From Candidatus Chlamydia sanziniae (lineage in GTDB: Bacteria; Chlamydiota; Chlamydiia; Chlamydiales; Chlamydiaceae): a stretch of DNA of 64,000 nucleotides. The translations under genes and the position numbers were made by a program. This document shows, in pieces, positions 28,551-37,854 of this stretch; position 1 is the first letter of the stretch, and each line of letters opens with the position of its first letter. The stretch lies in assembly GCF_001653975.1 (NCBI RefSeq), contig NZ_CP014639.1, forward strand, positions 558,001 through 622,000, in the 5' to 3' direction. The notes beneath the pieces were generated by a model that worked only from the letters and a program-made list of their open reading frames with translations, was not told the origin of the DNA and ran no database searches.

Positions 28551-29606
28551 ATGACCTGCATAATAGATCTTTTCCCCGAGGTTTCCCCAGTGTTCTTTTT
28601 AAGTATGGTAGCAATGACGGGATTGTTACTTACTTTAGTTCTTGGAGTCCCTGTGATTCGGTGGTTAAAAAAAAAAGATTACCGTGATCAAATATACAAA
28701 GAATATTGTGAAAAACTTGAATTACTCCATAAAAATAAAGCTCAGGTACCTACGGGAGGGGGCATTTTACTATTCACAGTTCTCATTATCTCCATACTTG
28801 TTTGGTTCCCATGGACACGACCTCTTACCTGGTTGTTTATTCTGTTAATAACCGGCTATGCAAGTCTTGGTTGGTGTGATGATAGAATCAAAAAGAAAAG
28901 ACAAAAAGGTCACGGATTGAAAGCAAAACACAAATTTATTATACAATTATGTCTTGCTACTGTAACCCTTTTGGTGTTGCCTTATGTCTATGGAAGTACA
29001 AAACCTTTATTTATGCTTAAGGTCCCTTTCGTAGAAGGAATGGTTTCTGTGCATTCCTCCCTAGGGAAACTATGTTGTTTGGGATTGGCGTTTCTTGCTA
29101 TTGTTGGAACAAGTAATGCTGTAAATCTCACTGATGGTCTCGATGGGTTGGCTGCAGGAACCTTATTTATAACTACCCTTGGTTTTGTCATTGTTGCTTT
29201 GAATAGCCCCGCCATTCCCATAGCTCGCGAAATTGCTTATATGTTCGCAGCCTTAGCAGGTGTATGTATGGGATTTTTATGGTACAACGGTCCTCCAGCA
29301 CAGGTGTTTATGGGGGATACAGGTTCTTTACTCTTAGGTGGCATGCTGGGAAGTTGTGCTGTTATGCTACGTGCTGAACTGATTTTAATTATTATAGGAA
29401 GCATATTTGTCGCAGAAGCAGGATCTGTAATTCTTCAGGTAGTAAGCCATAAGTGTTGGAAAAAACGAATTTTTCTATGTTCTCCATTACATCATCATTA
29501 TGAATATCAAGGCATGTCTGAATTCAAAATTGTCATGCGTTTCTGGATTGTAAGCTTGATGTGTACAGGTATAGGCATAGCTGCTGCTTTGGGGAGAGTC
29601 CTGTGA
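28551..29606 (+). CDS. mraY: Phospho-N-acetylmuramoyl-pentapeptide transferase
   Basis: MraY transfers phospho-MurNAc-pentapeptide to undecaprenyl phosphate to form lipid I in the inner membrane. The 351-residue protein is multi-pass with about ten hydrophobic helices, and shows the family motifs PTGGGILL near 65, the cytoplasmic DDRIKKKRQKGHGLKAKHKF loop, NLTDGLDGLAAG with its active-site aspartates, the GDTGSLLLGG loop and a C-terminal SPLHHHYEYQGM histidine cluster. The ATG at 28551 is preferred; a TTG at 28521 would overlap murF. The stop overlaps the murD GTG start. Confidence 0.97.
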   Translation: MTCIIDLFPEVSPVFFLSMVAMTGLLLTLVLGVPVIRWLKKKDYRDQIYKEYCEKLELLHKNKAQVPTGGGILLFTVLIISILVWFPWTRPLTWLFILLITGYASLGWCDDRIKKKRQKGHGLKAKHKFIIQLCLATVTLLVLPYVYGSTKPLFMLKVPFVEGMVSVHSSLGKLCCLGLAFLAIVGTSNAVNLTDGLDGLAAGTLFITTLGFVIVALNSPAIPIAREIAYMFAALAGVCMGFLWYNGPPAQVFMGDTGSLLLGGMLGSCAVMLRAELILIIIGSIFVAEAGSVILQVVSHKCWKKRIFLCSPLHHHYEYQGMSEFKIVMRFWIVSLMCTGIGIAAALGRVL

Positions 29607-30859
29607 GTCAACGTGTTCTTGTTCTAGGAATGGGAATTACAGGACAATCTGCAGCTAAGTTCTTACATGAACAAGGACATTATATTCTGGGTGTAGACCG
29701 TTCCTTAGATGCCTTGAAAGCAAAAGAGTTTTTTCATGAAAGGTTCCTCGAAGAAGAACAAGATTTTCCAGAAGATATTGACTTAGTTGTCCGTTCGCCT
29801 GGCGTACAGCCTTCGCATCCTTGGGTGATAGAAGCTTTGCAGCGTCAGATTCCTACAGATACAGATATACAGATAGCCTTTAGAACTGCAGAATTTCAAC
29901 GCTACCCCTCATTAGGAATCACGGGATCTAATGGCAAAACAACAACAGCGCTATTTCTTACTCATCTATTTCATGTATTAGGAATCCCCGCAATTGTCAT
30001 GGGCAATATAGGCCTGTCTGTACTCAACCAAATGCTACAGCCAGGGATACGTGTTGTAGAAATCAGCTCTTTTCAACTTGCTACACAAAATCAATTGCTT
30101 CCCGTATTGTCTGGAGCGACATTGTTGAATTTTTCCCAAAATCACTTAGATTATCATAAAACACTAGATATGTATTTTGAAGCCAAAAGCCGTATACAAA
30201 AATGTTTAAATGATAAAGGATCTTTATGGATTGGAGAAGGACTCTCCATAGGAAAACCTTATCAAATGTATATGGAAGAGATCCAAGCAATTTTTGATAA
30301 AGGGAGTGCATTAAAACCACTATATTTGCATGATAGAAATAATTATTGTGCAGCCTATGCTTTGGCTAATGAAGTGTGCCATGTCTCTTTAGACAACTTT
30401 TTAAAAGCAATTCTGACATTTGAAAAACCACCGCATAGAATCGAATATCTTGGAGAGAAGGATGGTGTACACTATATCAATGATAGCAAAGCTACAACCG
30501 TAAGTTCGGTGGGAAAAGCACTCGTAGCTTTAGGGCAAAAGATTATCGTGATTTTAGGTGGCAAGAATAAAGGTGGGGATTTCAGTTCTTTAATTTCTGT
30601 GCTCACACACACAGCAAAGCATATCATAGTTATGGGAGAGTCTCAGGAAGAAATTGCTACAGCATTATGCAACACAGTTCCCTTAACTCGGACTAAAAAT
30701 TTACAGGAAGCTGTGCATGTTGCTCAAATTATAGCCCAACCAGGAGATAATATTTTGTTATCCCCCGGATGTGCAAGCTTTGATCAATTTCAAAGTTTTG
30801 AAGAACGAGGAGCTCTCTTTAAACAGTTGATCAGAGGAAATGGAGGCAAACTATTATGA
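29603..30859 (+). CDS. murD: UDP-N-acetylmuramoylalanine:D-glutamate ligase
   Basis: MurD adds D-glutamate to UDP-MurNAc-L-Ala. The 418-residue protein begins with a nucleotide-binding stretch VLVLGMGITGQSA, has ATP site GSNGKTT at 108-114, the SSFQL and NFSQNHLDYH segments of Mur ligases, and the C-terminal NDSKATT region followed by LGGKNKGGDF. The start is GTG at 29603, overlapping the mraY stop, with GGGGAG nine bases upstream; the longer ATG frame at 29561 lies inside mraY and is not favoured. The stop overlaps the nlpD ATG by four bases. Length is slightly below the usual 440. Confidence 0.96.
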   Translation: MSQRVLVLGMGITGQSAAKFLHEQGHYILGVDRSLDALKAKEFFHERFLEEEQDFPEDIDLVVRSPGVQPSHPWVIEALQRQIPTDTDIQIAFRTAEFQRYPSLGITGSNGKTTTALFLTHLFHVLGIPAIVMGNIGLSVLNQMLQPGIRVVEISSFQLATQNQLLPVLSGATLLNFSQNHLDYHKTLDMYFEAKSRIQKCLNDKGSLWIGEGLSIGKPYQMYMEEIQAIFDKGSALKPLYLHDRNNYCAAYALANEVCHVSLDNFLKAILTFEKPPHRIEYLGEKDGVHYINDSKATTVSSVGKALVALGQKIIVILGGKNKGGDFSSLISVLTHTAKHIIVMGESQEEIATALCNTVPLTRTKNLQEAVHVAQIIAQPGDNILLSPGCASFDQFQSFEERGALFKQLIRGNGGKLL

Positions 30860-31536
30860 ATCGCAGAAATATGGTGATAACAGCAGTTTTGGTGAATACT
30901 ATACTGCTCGCAGCCTTATTTGTGACATCGAAGCGTGCTAGAGTCAAGGATTATGCTCAAGACTATCGAGAGTTTACTGCAAGTAAAGTGACTAAAATCA
31001 TCTCCCCGGAAGAAAAAAATACAGACAAACTTAACCCTGTAGTCTCTCCATCTACCACTATTGTAAAGGAAGAACTCGCTGCTCAGTTTATAGAAAATAA
31101 ACCAACAATTCTTACGCCCACGGCTATCCCCTCGAAGTGTGAAATTTCAGAAGCGGCGTCTCCACAGCAAATCAAAGAAACTTCTAAAGAAACTTACGCT
31201 ACAGTTATTGTAAAAAAAGGGGATTTTCTAGAACGCATTGCGCGTGCAAACCATACTACAGTAGCAATATTGATGCAAATCAATGACTTAACATCTACTC
31301 AACTAAAGATTGGCCAGGTGATTAAAGTTCCGATACTAGATGCTTCAGAAATTGCTAAGAATCCCCAAACAAAGATTCTAAGCTCTGATGATTACTATAT
31401 CGTTCAAGAAGGAGATAGCCCTTGGACGATAGCATTACGTAATCATATCCGTTTAGAAGAATTACTACAGTTGAATGACCTTGATGAGCAGAAAGCACGA
31501 CGTCTTAAACCTGGAGATAAATTACGCATGCGTTAG
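30856..31536 (+). CDS. nlpD: LysM-domain envelope protein NlpD
   Basis: NlpD proteins bind peptidoglycan and in many bacteria control septal amidases. The 226-residue protein has an N-terminal membrane anchor (about residues 5-24), a polar Pro/Thr/Glu linker, then two LysM repeats: one beginning YATVIVKKGDFLERIA near 115 and the other YYIVQEGDSPWTIALRN near 178. The protein stops right after the second LysM; no M23 peptidase domain is visible, unlike E. coli NlpD (379 residues). Its ATG overlaps the murD stop. Position between murD and ftsW ties it to septal wall synthesis. Confidence 0.88.
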   Translation: MNRRNMVITAVLVNTILLAALFVTSKRARVKDYAQDYREFTASKVTKIISPEEKNTDKLNPVVSPSTTIVKEELAAQFIENKPTILTPTAIPSKCEISEAASPQQIKETSKETYATVIVKKGDFLERIARANHTTVAILMQINDLTSTQLKIGQVIKVPILDASEIAKNPQTKILSSDDYYIVQEGDSPWTIALRNHIRLEELLQLNDLDEQKARRLKPGDKLRMR

Positions 31537-31559
31537 TATACACTTCTTAGGTCTTTGGT

Positions 31560-32627
31560 ATGAAATGGTTTGTTGTTTCTTGCTTATTGGGAATTTTTTC
31601 TTTGGGCTTGATCATGGTTTTCGACACCTCTTCTGCAGAGGTTTTAGATCGATCCTTAACATGTAGTACACATAAAGCCTTCGTTCGTCAGGTTACTTAT
31701 CTTATCCTTGGTTTGGGAATTTCTTCACTAATCTATGTAATGGGATGGAAAGATTTTTTAAAAATAAGTCCCATATTGCTTCTAGGTGCAAGTGTTGCTT
31801 TGGTTTATGTCCTAATCCCAGGATTGGGAATCTGTCGTAACGGCGCTAGAAGATGGTTGGGGTTTGGACAACTTACACTGCAACCTTCGGAGTTTGTGAA
31901 ATATCTTGTTCCCCTTGTCGCTATAGAATATCTTACTCTCTATCCTCAATATCGACAGCAGCTTCAATTATTTCTCAAATTCACCGCCATACTATTCGTC
32001 CCGATTATTCTCATTGCTTTAGAGCCTGACAACGGCTCAGCAGCTGTCATTGCCTCTTCCTTAGTTCCCGTATTTATCATGACTTCAGTACGTCTACGCT
32101 ACTGGTTTTTACCTCTGATTTGTATCGCGATTTTGGGAGGATCTCTAGCCTATAGAATGCCTTACGTACGGCATCGTCTCAATGTCTATCTCCACCCTGA
32201 GTTAGACATCAAGGGGCGTGGGCATCAGGCATATCAAGCAAAGATTGCTGCGGGATCAGGAAAATTATTCGGAAAAGGACCCGGGGCAAGCCTGCAAAAA
32301 CTTACTTATTTGCCCGAAGCACAAAATGATTATATTGCAGCCATTTATGCCGAAGAATTTGGATTTCTCGGCGTACTTCTCCTCATATTTTTGTATATGT
32401 GTTTTGTCTACGGAGGTTACGCAATTGCAATGAAAGCCTCTTCTATAGAAGGCGCGTCCTTGGCAATAGTCATTACTTTAATTATTAGTATGCAAGCATT
32501 CATGAATTTAGGAGTGGTTTCTGGACTCTTGCCAAGTAAAGGAGTCAACCTTCCCTTTTTTAGCCAGGGAGGATCCTCGCTTATTGCGAATATGTGCGGA
32601 GTCACGTTGTTATTAAAAGTACAATAA
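31560..32627 (+). CDS. ftsW: SEDS-family glycosyltransferase FtsW
   Basis: FtsW is the SEDS peptidoglycan polymerase of the septum, using lipid II in the inner membrane. The 355-residue protein has about ten membrane helices. Family motifs include [21 protein letters not shown] near 98-118, [11 protein letters not shown] near 158, [15 protein letters not shown] near 225, the [20 protein letters not shown] stretch near 250 and a C-terminal [14 protein letters not shown]. The catalytic aspartate of SEDS proteins matches the LEPDNG site. A FtsW rather than RodA role is inferred from the mur cluster. The partner transpeptidase is not in the window. Confidence 0.93.
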   Translation: MKWFVVSCLLGIFSLGLIMVFDTSSAEVLDRSLTCSTHKAFVRQVTYLILGLGISSLIYVMGWKDFLKISPILLLGASVALVYVLIPGLGICRNGARRWLGFGQLTLQPSEFVKYLVPLVAIEYLTLYPQYRQQLQLFLKFTAILFVPIILIALEPDNGSAAVIASSLVPVFIMTSVRLRYWFLPLICIAILGGSLAYRMPYVRHRLNVYLHPELDIKGRGHQAYQAKIAAGSGKLFGKGPGASLQKLTYLPEAQNDYIAAIYAEEFGFLGVLLLIFLYMCFVYGGYAIAMKASSIEGASLAIVITLIISMQAFMNLGVVSGLLPSKGVNLPFFSQGGSSLIANMCGVTLLLKVQ

Positions 32628-32632
32628 AGAAA

Positions 32633-33697
32633 ATGCGCAAAATAGTCTTAGCAGTAGGAGGGTCAGGAGGACATATCGTCCCTGCTTTGGCAACTAGAGA
32701 AACCTTTTCTAATCAAGGTATCGAAACTCTCCTTCTTGGAAAAGGTCTAGAACAACATCCTTCATTGTATCAGCAGGAAATAAATTATAAAGAAATCCCC
32801 TCGGATTCTCCTTTGGTGATCAATCCTCTAAAGTTAATGCGCAGAACTCTTTCTATTTATTCTGGGTATCGAAAAGCACATAGAGAACTAAAATTATTCG
32901 AACCAGATTTTGTTATAGGCTTTGGGAGTTACCACTCGCTACCTGTATTGCTGGCAGCTTTGAAACAAAGAATTCCTCTGTTTTTACACGAGCAAAATTT
33001 AATCCCTGGGAAAGTTAACAAGTTATTTGCTCCTTTTGCTCGGGGAGTAGGAGTCAATTTTGCTCCTGTTACAGAATACTTTTATTGTCCTTCTCAAGAA
33101 GTCTTCCTGCCTAAACGCGGATTTTCTTTAACCAATCCTATGAGGGGGCATTGTCAAAAGCATTGTCCCAAAATATGCGTCGTAGGAGGATCTCAAGGAG
33201 CCCATACGTTAAATACCATTGTTCCCAAAGCTTTAGTACAGCTTATTCCCCAATATCCGCATATGTATGTTCATCACATTGTTGGCCCTAAAAGTAATGT
33301 AAATGCAGTGCAGGATATGTATAATCATGGAGGTGTGGTGTGTTGTGTGAAAAACTTCGAAAATCAAATGCTTGATGTACTGTTAACAGTAGATCTTGTG
33401 ATAAGCAGAGCTGGAGCAACTATCCTCGATGAAATTCTATGGGCAAAAGTTCCTGCAATTTTAATTCCTTATCCTGGAGCTTATGGTCATCAAGAAATTA
33501 ATGCTAAGTTTTTTGTAGATACCATAGGAGGGGGAACTATGATTTTAGAAAAAAAACTCACAGAGAAGCTGTTAGTAGAAAATATCATTTTTAATCTAAA
33601 CTCTCGAACTAAAGAAAAACAACGAAAATCATTGAATAATTATTATGCCCAAAGATCAAGTAAATCTTTTTACGAATTTATCAGCGAGTGCTTATAA
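32633..33697 (+). CDS. murG: UDP-GlcNAc:lipid I N-acetylglucosaminyltransferase
   Basis: MurG converts lipid I to lipid II on the inner face of the membrane. The 354-residue GT-B glycosyltransferase begins with the glycine-rich [12 protein letters not shown] at 9-20, has [14 protein letters not shown] near 95, [12 protein letters not shown] near 122, [12 protein letters not shown] near 180, and the acceptor or donor site segment [24 protein letters not shown] near 260. The ATG at 32633, five bases after ftsW, is chosen because the longer frame lies inside ftsW and the GGSGGH loop should be near the N-terminus. Length agrees with E. coli (355). Confidence 0.96.
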   Translation: MRKIVLAVGGSGGHIVPALATRETFSNQGIETLLLGKGLEQHPSLYQQEINYKEIPSDSPLVINPLKLMRRTLSIYSGYRKAHRELKLFEPDFVIGFGSYHSLPVLLAALKQRIPLFLHEQNLIPGKVNKLFAPFARGVGVNFAPVTEYFYCPSQEVFLPKRGFSLTNPMRGHCQKHCPKICVVGGSQGAHTLNTIVPKALVQLIPQYPHMYVHHIVGPKSNVNAVQDMYNHGGVVCCVKNFENQMLDVLLTVDLVISRAGATILDEILWAKVPAILIPYPGAYGHQEINAKFFVDTIGGGTMILEKKLTEKLLVENIIFNLNSRTKEKQRKSLNNYYAQRSSKSFYEFISECL

Positions 33698-33704
33698 AAA
33701 AAAT

Positions 33705-36137
33705 ATGAATATGACCCTCCGTTATCACTTTATTGGTATAGGTGGCATAGGAATGAGTGCTTTAGCACATATTCTTCTTGATCGTGGATGTCATGTGTCA
33801 GGAAGCGATCTTCATTCTGGAAATGTTCTAGATACTCTTAAAAGTAAAGGGGCCCTATGCTTCGTAGGCCACCATGAAAGTCATGTACCTGATTATGGTG
33901 TGGTGATCTATAGTTCTAGCATCTCTATGGATAATATTGAATATCGCACAGCTGTAAGGAAAGAACTTCAAATTATGCACAGAGCACAGTTTCTGGCTCA
34001 GCTTATGGAAGGACATACGCAAATTTGTATATCTGGGAGTCATGGAAAAACATTAACCACATCCTTAATCACGGCAATTTTTGAAGAAGCAAAACAAGAT
34101 CCATCGTATGCTATAGGGGGAATAAGAGAAGCTTCACAAAACGGCTATTCTGGATCTTCGAAGATCTTTATAGCAGAAGCTGATGAAAGTGATGGATCTT
34201 TAAAATATTACGTTCCTCATGCTGCGGTTATTACTAATATAGATAATGAGCATCTCAGCAATTACGGCGGAGATATAAACAACCTTGTAAACATGGTTCA
34301 GGATTTCGCTCACAAAGTGACTGACCATCAAAAAGTTTTCTATAATGGTGATTGTCCATGGTTAAAAGATAAAATTGTAGGAGTCTCTTATGGGTTTTCT
34401 CAGGAATGTCAGTTACGAATAGTTTCTTATAGTCAAAAGACATGGCAGTCGTGTTTTTCTTTTACTTTTTCAGGACAGACGTACGAAGATGTCGAACTTA
34501 ATCTAGCAGGGAAGCATAATGTTGCCAATGCAGCAGCAGCATGTGGAATTGCCCTAGCTTTTGATATAGACATACGTATTGTTCGTAGAGCTTTAGCTAA
34601 TTTTGTAGGTGTAAAGCGTCGTTTAGAAAGAAAAAATATTTCCGAGCGTTTCCTTTTTCTTGAAGATTATGCTCATCATCCTTCAGAAATCTCAAGTACC
34701 TTATGCGCAGTGCGAGATGCCGTAGGATTGCGTAGAATAGTTGCTATTTGTCAGCCTCACAGATTTTCTCGTTTGCAAGATTGTTTACACATGTTCCCTA
34801 AAGCTTTTCAAGATGCTGACGAGGTAATTCTTACCGATGTTTATAGTGCTGGTGAGACTTCTAACAGTACCTTATTCTTACCTGCTTTTGCTGATCAGAT
34901 TGCTAAATGCTCCTATGTACGTTGTTGTTATGTGCCTTATAGTGATTTGGTGCAATATCTACAGGATTACATTCGTGTTCATGATGTCTGTATTTCTTTA
35001 GGAGCTGGAAATATCGATACCTTAGGGGATACCTTAATGTACTTCATACCTAAAAAACTTTGTGTTGCAGTAATTTGTGGAGGACAATCTTGCGAATACG
35101 ATATTTCTATACTCTCTGCGCAACATGCTTCTAAATATATTTCTTCTGAGTACTATGATGTCTGCTATTTTATTATAGATCCCCAAGGACAATGGAGAAC
35201 AGGAAAAGATTTATTAAAGCTTGCTAAAGAAAGACAAGGGTATTCGGTTTTGTCCCCGGAAATTTCTCAAGCTCTCGCACAAGTGGATTTTATTGTACCT
35301 ATTCTACATGGGCCTTTTGGAGAAGACGGTAAGATCCAAGGATTTTTCGAAATTTTAGGTAAGCCTTATAGTGGCCCTTCTTTGCCCCCAGCAGCGATTT
35401 CTATGGATAAATTATTAACAAAGCGTATAGCCTCCGCTGTTGGTGTTCCTGTCGTCCCCTGCCAACCTCTCAATCTATCTACGTGGAAACAGAGTCCCGA
35501 AGCCTTTATAAAAAATGTTATAGAAACTTTTACTTTCCCTATGGTTGTAAAAACTGCCCATCTTGGATCTAGCCTTGGGATTTTTTTAGTTCATAATGAG
35601 CAAGAACTTCAAAAACAACTCTCTGAAGCTTTCCTCTATGATACGGATGTATTTGTTGAAGAAAGTCGCTTAGGATCTCGTGAAATTGAAGTTTCTTGTA
35701 TTGGAGACTCTACCATTCAATATTACATTGCAGAACCTCATGAACGGTGTGGGGCTCATGGATTTATTGATTATCAAGAAAAATATGGCTGGAACGGTAG
35801 TGTTTGTCCTACAATTTCTTTTAATGTAGAACTTCCTGAAGAGTCTCTTAGCCTGGTGAAAGAACTCACAGAACGCGTTTATCGAGCTATCCAAGGAAAA
35901 GGCTCAGCACGAATAGATTTCTTTTTAGATGAAGAGGGGAAGTTTTGGCTTTCCGAAATTAATCCAATTCCAGGAATGACAGCGTGCAGTCCATTTTTAG
36001 AAGCTTTTGTGCAAATGGGATGGACTCAAGAACAACTGATGCATTATTTTATAATAGAGGGATTGTATAGATTTAATAAACAACAAGCTTTACAAACCCT
36101 CTTCTACCAACACAAAGAATTAATAGAAAAAAGCTAA
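33705..36137 (+). CDS. murC-ddl: Fused UDP-MurNAc:L-alanine ligase and D-alanine:D-alanine ligase
   Basis: This 810-residue protein joins two peptidoglycan enzymes. Residues 1 to about 445 are MurC, which adds L-Ala to UDP-MurNAc: GIGGIGMSALA at 11-21, ATP site GSHGKTLTT at 111-119, and the EADESDGS, NIDNEH and EDYAHHPSE segments. Residues about 450-810 are Ddl, an ATP-grasp enzyme making D-Ala-D-Ala: VAVICGGQSCEYDISILSA, VVKTAHLGSSLGI, the EESRLGSREIEVS stretch and EINPIPGMTACSPF. The fusion is a known chlamydial feature. The start is 33705 or 33711, both ATG with poor ribosome sites; the longer frame from 33645 overlaps murG. Ddl feeds murF, the first gene of the cluster. Confidence 0.97.
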   Translation: MNMTLRYHFIGIGGIGMSALAHILLDRGCHVSGSDLHSGNVLDTLKSKGALCFVGHHESHVPDYGVVIYSSSISMDNIEYRTAVRKELQIMHRAQFLAQLMEGHTQICISGSHGKTLTTSLITAIFEEAKQDPSYAIGGIREASQNGYSGSSKIFIAEADESDGSLKYYVPHAAVITNIDNEHLSNYGGDINNLVNMVQDFAHKVTDHQKVFYNGDCPWLKDKIVGVSYGFSQECQLRIVSYSQKTWQSCFSFTFSGQTYEDVELNLAGKHNVANAAAACGIALAFDIDIRIVRRALANFVGVKRRLERKNISERFLFLEDYAHHPSEISSTLCAVRDAVGLRRIVAICQPHRFSRLQDCLHMFPKAFQDADEVILTDVYSAGETSNSTLFLPAFADQIAKCSYVRCCYVPYSDLVQYLQDYIRVHDVCISLGAGNIDTLGDTLMYFIPKKLCVAVICGGQSCEYDISILSAQHASKYISSEYYDVCYFIIDPQGQWRTGKDLLKLAKERQGYSVLSPEISQALAQVDFIVPILHGPFGEDGKIQGFFEILGKPYSGPSLPPAAISMDKLLTKRIASAVGVPVVPCQPLNLSTWKQSPEAFIKNVIETFTFPMVVKTAHLGSSLGIFLVHNEQELQKQLSEAFLYDTDVFVEESRLGSREIEVSCIGDSTIQYYIAEPHERCGAHGFIDYQEKYGWNGSVCPTISFNVELPEESLSLVKELTERVYRAIQGKGSARIDFFLDEEGKFWLSEINPIPGMTACSPFLEAFVQMGWTQEQLMHYFIIEGLYRFNKQQALQTLFYQHKELIEKS

Positions 36138-36162
36138 AAATTATACAGATAATTTTTAGCTT
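36131..36162. terminator. Bidirectional terminator of murC-ddl and the KH-protein gene
   Basis: A perfect 14-bp stem AAGCTAAAAATTAT with ATAATTTTTAGCTT and loop ACAG overlaps the murC-ddl stop codon. On the minus strand six T follow directly, making a good terminator for the convergent gene; on the plus strand a T tract is absent, so termination there is less sure. Confidence 0.7.
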
Positions 36163-36174
36163 ACCATAAAAAAA

Positions 36175-36570
36175 TTACTCTTTAGAACTACAGTGATGAT
36201 GACATCCACACCGATGATGAACTGTAACAGGAGGTTCTTCAGCTTCGGAATTGTACGTGTCCTGACAGCATTGCCTAGGCATATCAAGATCATCTAGACA
36301 AGAATCCGCACACGGTATAGCATGACCATCTTCAGGCTGAATCAAATCAATCTGCACTTTCTTTTTTAATCTAGAACATACACGCCGAAGGATGGTTCTT
36401 AACGCGTGTATTGTATTGCCCCTTCTTCCTATAATTTTTCCGATATCTTCAGGAGCTACGCGAATTTCTAATTTGACAGATTCATTAGCTTTATCTTCGA
36501 TAGAACGAATTTCAACAGCTTCAGGATTGGCAACTAAATTCTTAACAATATATGCTACAAACTCTTCCAT
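36175..36570 (-). CDS. KH-domain RNA-binding protein (KhpA-like) with Cys/His-rich tail
   Basis: KH proteins of the KhpA type bind RNA; in other bacteria KhpA affects cell size and sRNA use. The 131-residue protein starts MEEFVAYIVKNLV and has the KH loop VAPEDIGKIIGRRGNTIHALRTIL at about 38-61, the usual complete KhpA domain of about 78 residues. It then continues with about 50 residues holding seven cysteines and seven histidines, including PCADSC, QCC and a final RCGCHHHC. This tail is not part of KhpA and looks metal binding. The ATG at 36570 is preferred; an in-frame TTG at 36639 would add 23 residues. cutA lies upstream on the same strand. Confidence 0.85.
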   Translation of the reverse strand: MEEFVAYIVKNLVANPEAVEIRSIEDKANESVKLEIRVAPEDIGKIIGRRGNTIHALRTILRRVCSRLKKKVQIDLIQPEDGHAIPCADSCLDDLDMPRQCCQDTYNSEAEEPPVTVHHRCGCHHHCSSKE

Positions 36571-36671
36571 AAAATCCAAATTAACTTGAGATGCAGAAAG
36601 AAAAGAACATATTGATATGTTCTTTGAAATTTCTTGCAACAGTGTATCTAGTTAAAGGAAAAAGTCAATGA

Positions 36672-36995
36672 TTATTCTCCAGCATTACTTTGTTTGCATA
36701 GCCAATGCAAATAGTCTTTATCGCCATCTTCAAGGAAGAAAAGAAGAATTTCAGGGACCTCATATTCACAATGGAGCTTAATCGCAGAAGAGACCCCAGG
36801 AAAAGACCGTTGCGTGGTTTTAATTTGCACATGATATTCTTCAGAAATCTGTAACTCTCCTTCCCATAAGTATACCGATTGTCCTTTAGGGAAAATATGA
36901 ACACAAGCTGCTAGGTGAGATGTGATTAATGTAGTTGCTAGGGCTAGGGCTTGCTCTTGCGAAGGTAATTGTGTAAGAATAAGTACAGGTTTCAT
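36672..36995 (-). CDS. cutA: Divalent-cation tolerance protein CutA
   Basis: CutA is a small trimeric protein linked to tolerance of copper and other divalent metals; its exact role is unsettled. The 107-residue protein shows the family pattern: a first strand VLILTQLPSQEQALALA, the AACVHIFPKGQSVYLWEGELQ segment, an EYHVQIKTTQ strand, and HCEYEVPEILLF followed by DYLHWLC. Length is typical. Its ATG overlaps the stop of the FtsQ-like gene by four bases, so the two are coupled, and a KH-domain gene with a Cys/His tail follows about 100 bases later. Confidence 0.93.
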   Translation of the reverse strand: MKPVLILTQLPSQEQALALATTLITSHLAACVHIFPKGQSVYLWEGELQISEEYHVQIKTTQRSFPGVSSAIKLHCEYEVPEILLFFLEDGDKDYLHWLCKQSNAGE

Positions 36996-37780
36996 AATTT
37001 TTTTAGTAATAAGAAATTAGAAAAACGTAAATCATAAATATATTGTTCTTGAGTATCTATCGGCAAACTTTTTTTTGTATCCTTATAGAAATCTAAGGCA
37101 GGTTTTAAAGCATGCCGAGGCAAACGTAAAAGACTGCCCGAGGCAAGTGTGACTATAATTTCTCCAGGATAGTCATCGGCTGTGGATAGATCAATAATTG
37201 CAAGGCTATCTCTTGCAAGTTCTTGAAGAAGAGACGCAACAAGAGATATCTTTGCTGCTGGGAGTAAGGGAACAAGAAGATCTTCTATGGGGAAAAAGAC
37301 TCGAGGTAGAGTAAGCATTTGGAAAAAAGGCTGACAAGGAAAGCGATTGCCTTCAAGATTAAATAATGTATTTGATTGATTGGCAACATAAGCTATCGGA
37401 GTATTCAACGTATAGGAAATGATAAGACCTTTATTGTCAGGAAATTTTTTTACAGTAACGGAAGAAAAAATACCTAGGTTGTGTAAAGTAGCCTCGGCTT
37501 GCTTAGTGGAAAATTCATGAAGAAAGGTTGGAACATCCGCAGAAAGCCCTAAAAGCTCTGAAATGATGATGCCAGAAATTTTCGTGGGATTAGATGACAC
37601 GATGAACAAGTTTTTAATTGGAATGGGGTGGGGTTTGGATAACAAAGAAATTTCAGGAAAGAATAACCAACAAAACGTCGGAATGCAAAGTAATACACTA
37701 ATAAGGATAAACATAGTGACATAAAAAAAAGAATGCCGGGGACCAGGAGAGACAAGCATTTTTAGAAAGCTTCTTACCAT
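36992..37780 (-). CDS. ftsQ: FtsQ-like division protein (CT764 family)
   Basis: The 262-residue protein has a short basic cytoplasmic start, one membrane helix (about 19-41) and a periplasmic part. The latter begins with a likely POTRA-type fold: PIKNLFIVSSNPTKISGIIIS, then a helix and the ATLHNLGIFSSVTVKKFPDNKGLIISYTLNTPIAYV strand pattern typical of FtsQ/DivIB. Sequence identity to canonical FtsQ is weak, so the name rests on layout and on the matching chlamydial locus CT764, reported as FtsQ-like. It is first in a three-gene minus-strand run with cutA and the KH-protein gene and lies opposite the mur cluster. Confidence 0.72.
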   Translation of the reverse strand: MVRSFLKMLVSPGPRHSFFYVTMFILISVLLCIPTFCWLFFPEISLLSKPHPIPIKNLFIVSSNPTKISGIIISELLGLSADVPTFLHEFSTKQAEATLHNLGIFSSVTVKKFPDNKGLIISYTLNTPIAYVANQSNTLFNLEGNRFPCQPFFQMLTLPRVFFPIEDLLVPLLPAAKISLVASLLQELARDSLAIIDLSTADDYPGEIIVTLASGSLLRLPRHALKPALDFYKDTKKSLPIDTQEQYIYDLRFSNFLLLKKL

Positions 37781-37854
37781 GAGAGCGCATTGTTTTTTAT
37801 TTTAATCGTAAATAATATGCCTAATATTTACGATTACTATTGAGGATGTTTTTT

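Noticed and set aside
29561-29602. ATG start for murD inside mraY
   Set aside because: GTG at 29603 has GGGGAG upstream and places the nucleotide-binding loop at the usual distance from the N-terminus.
33645-33704. Extended start for murC-ddl overlapping murG
   Set aside because: The extra 20 residues are unlike MurC and lie within murG; the later ATGs fit the family.
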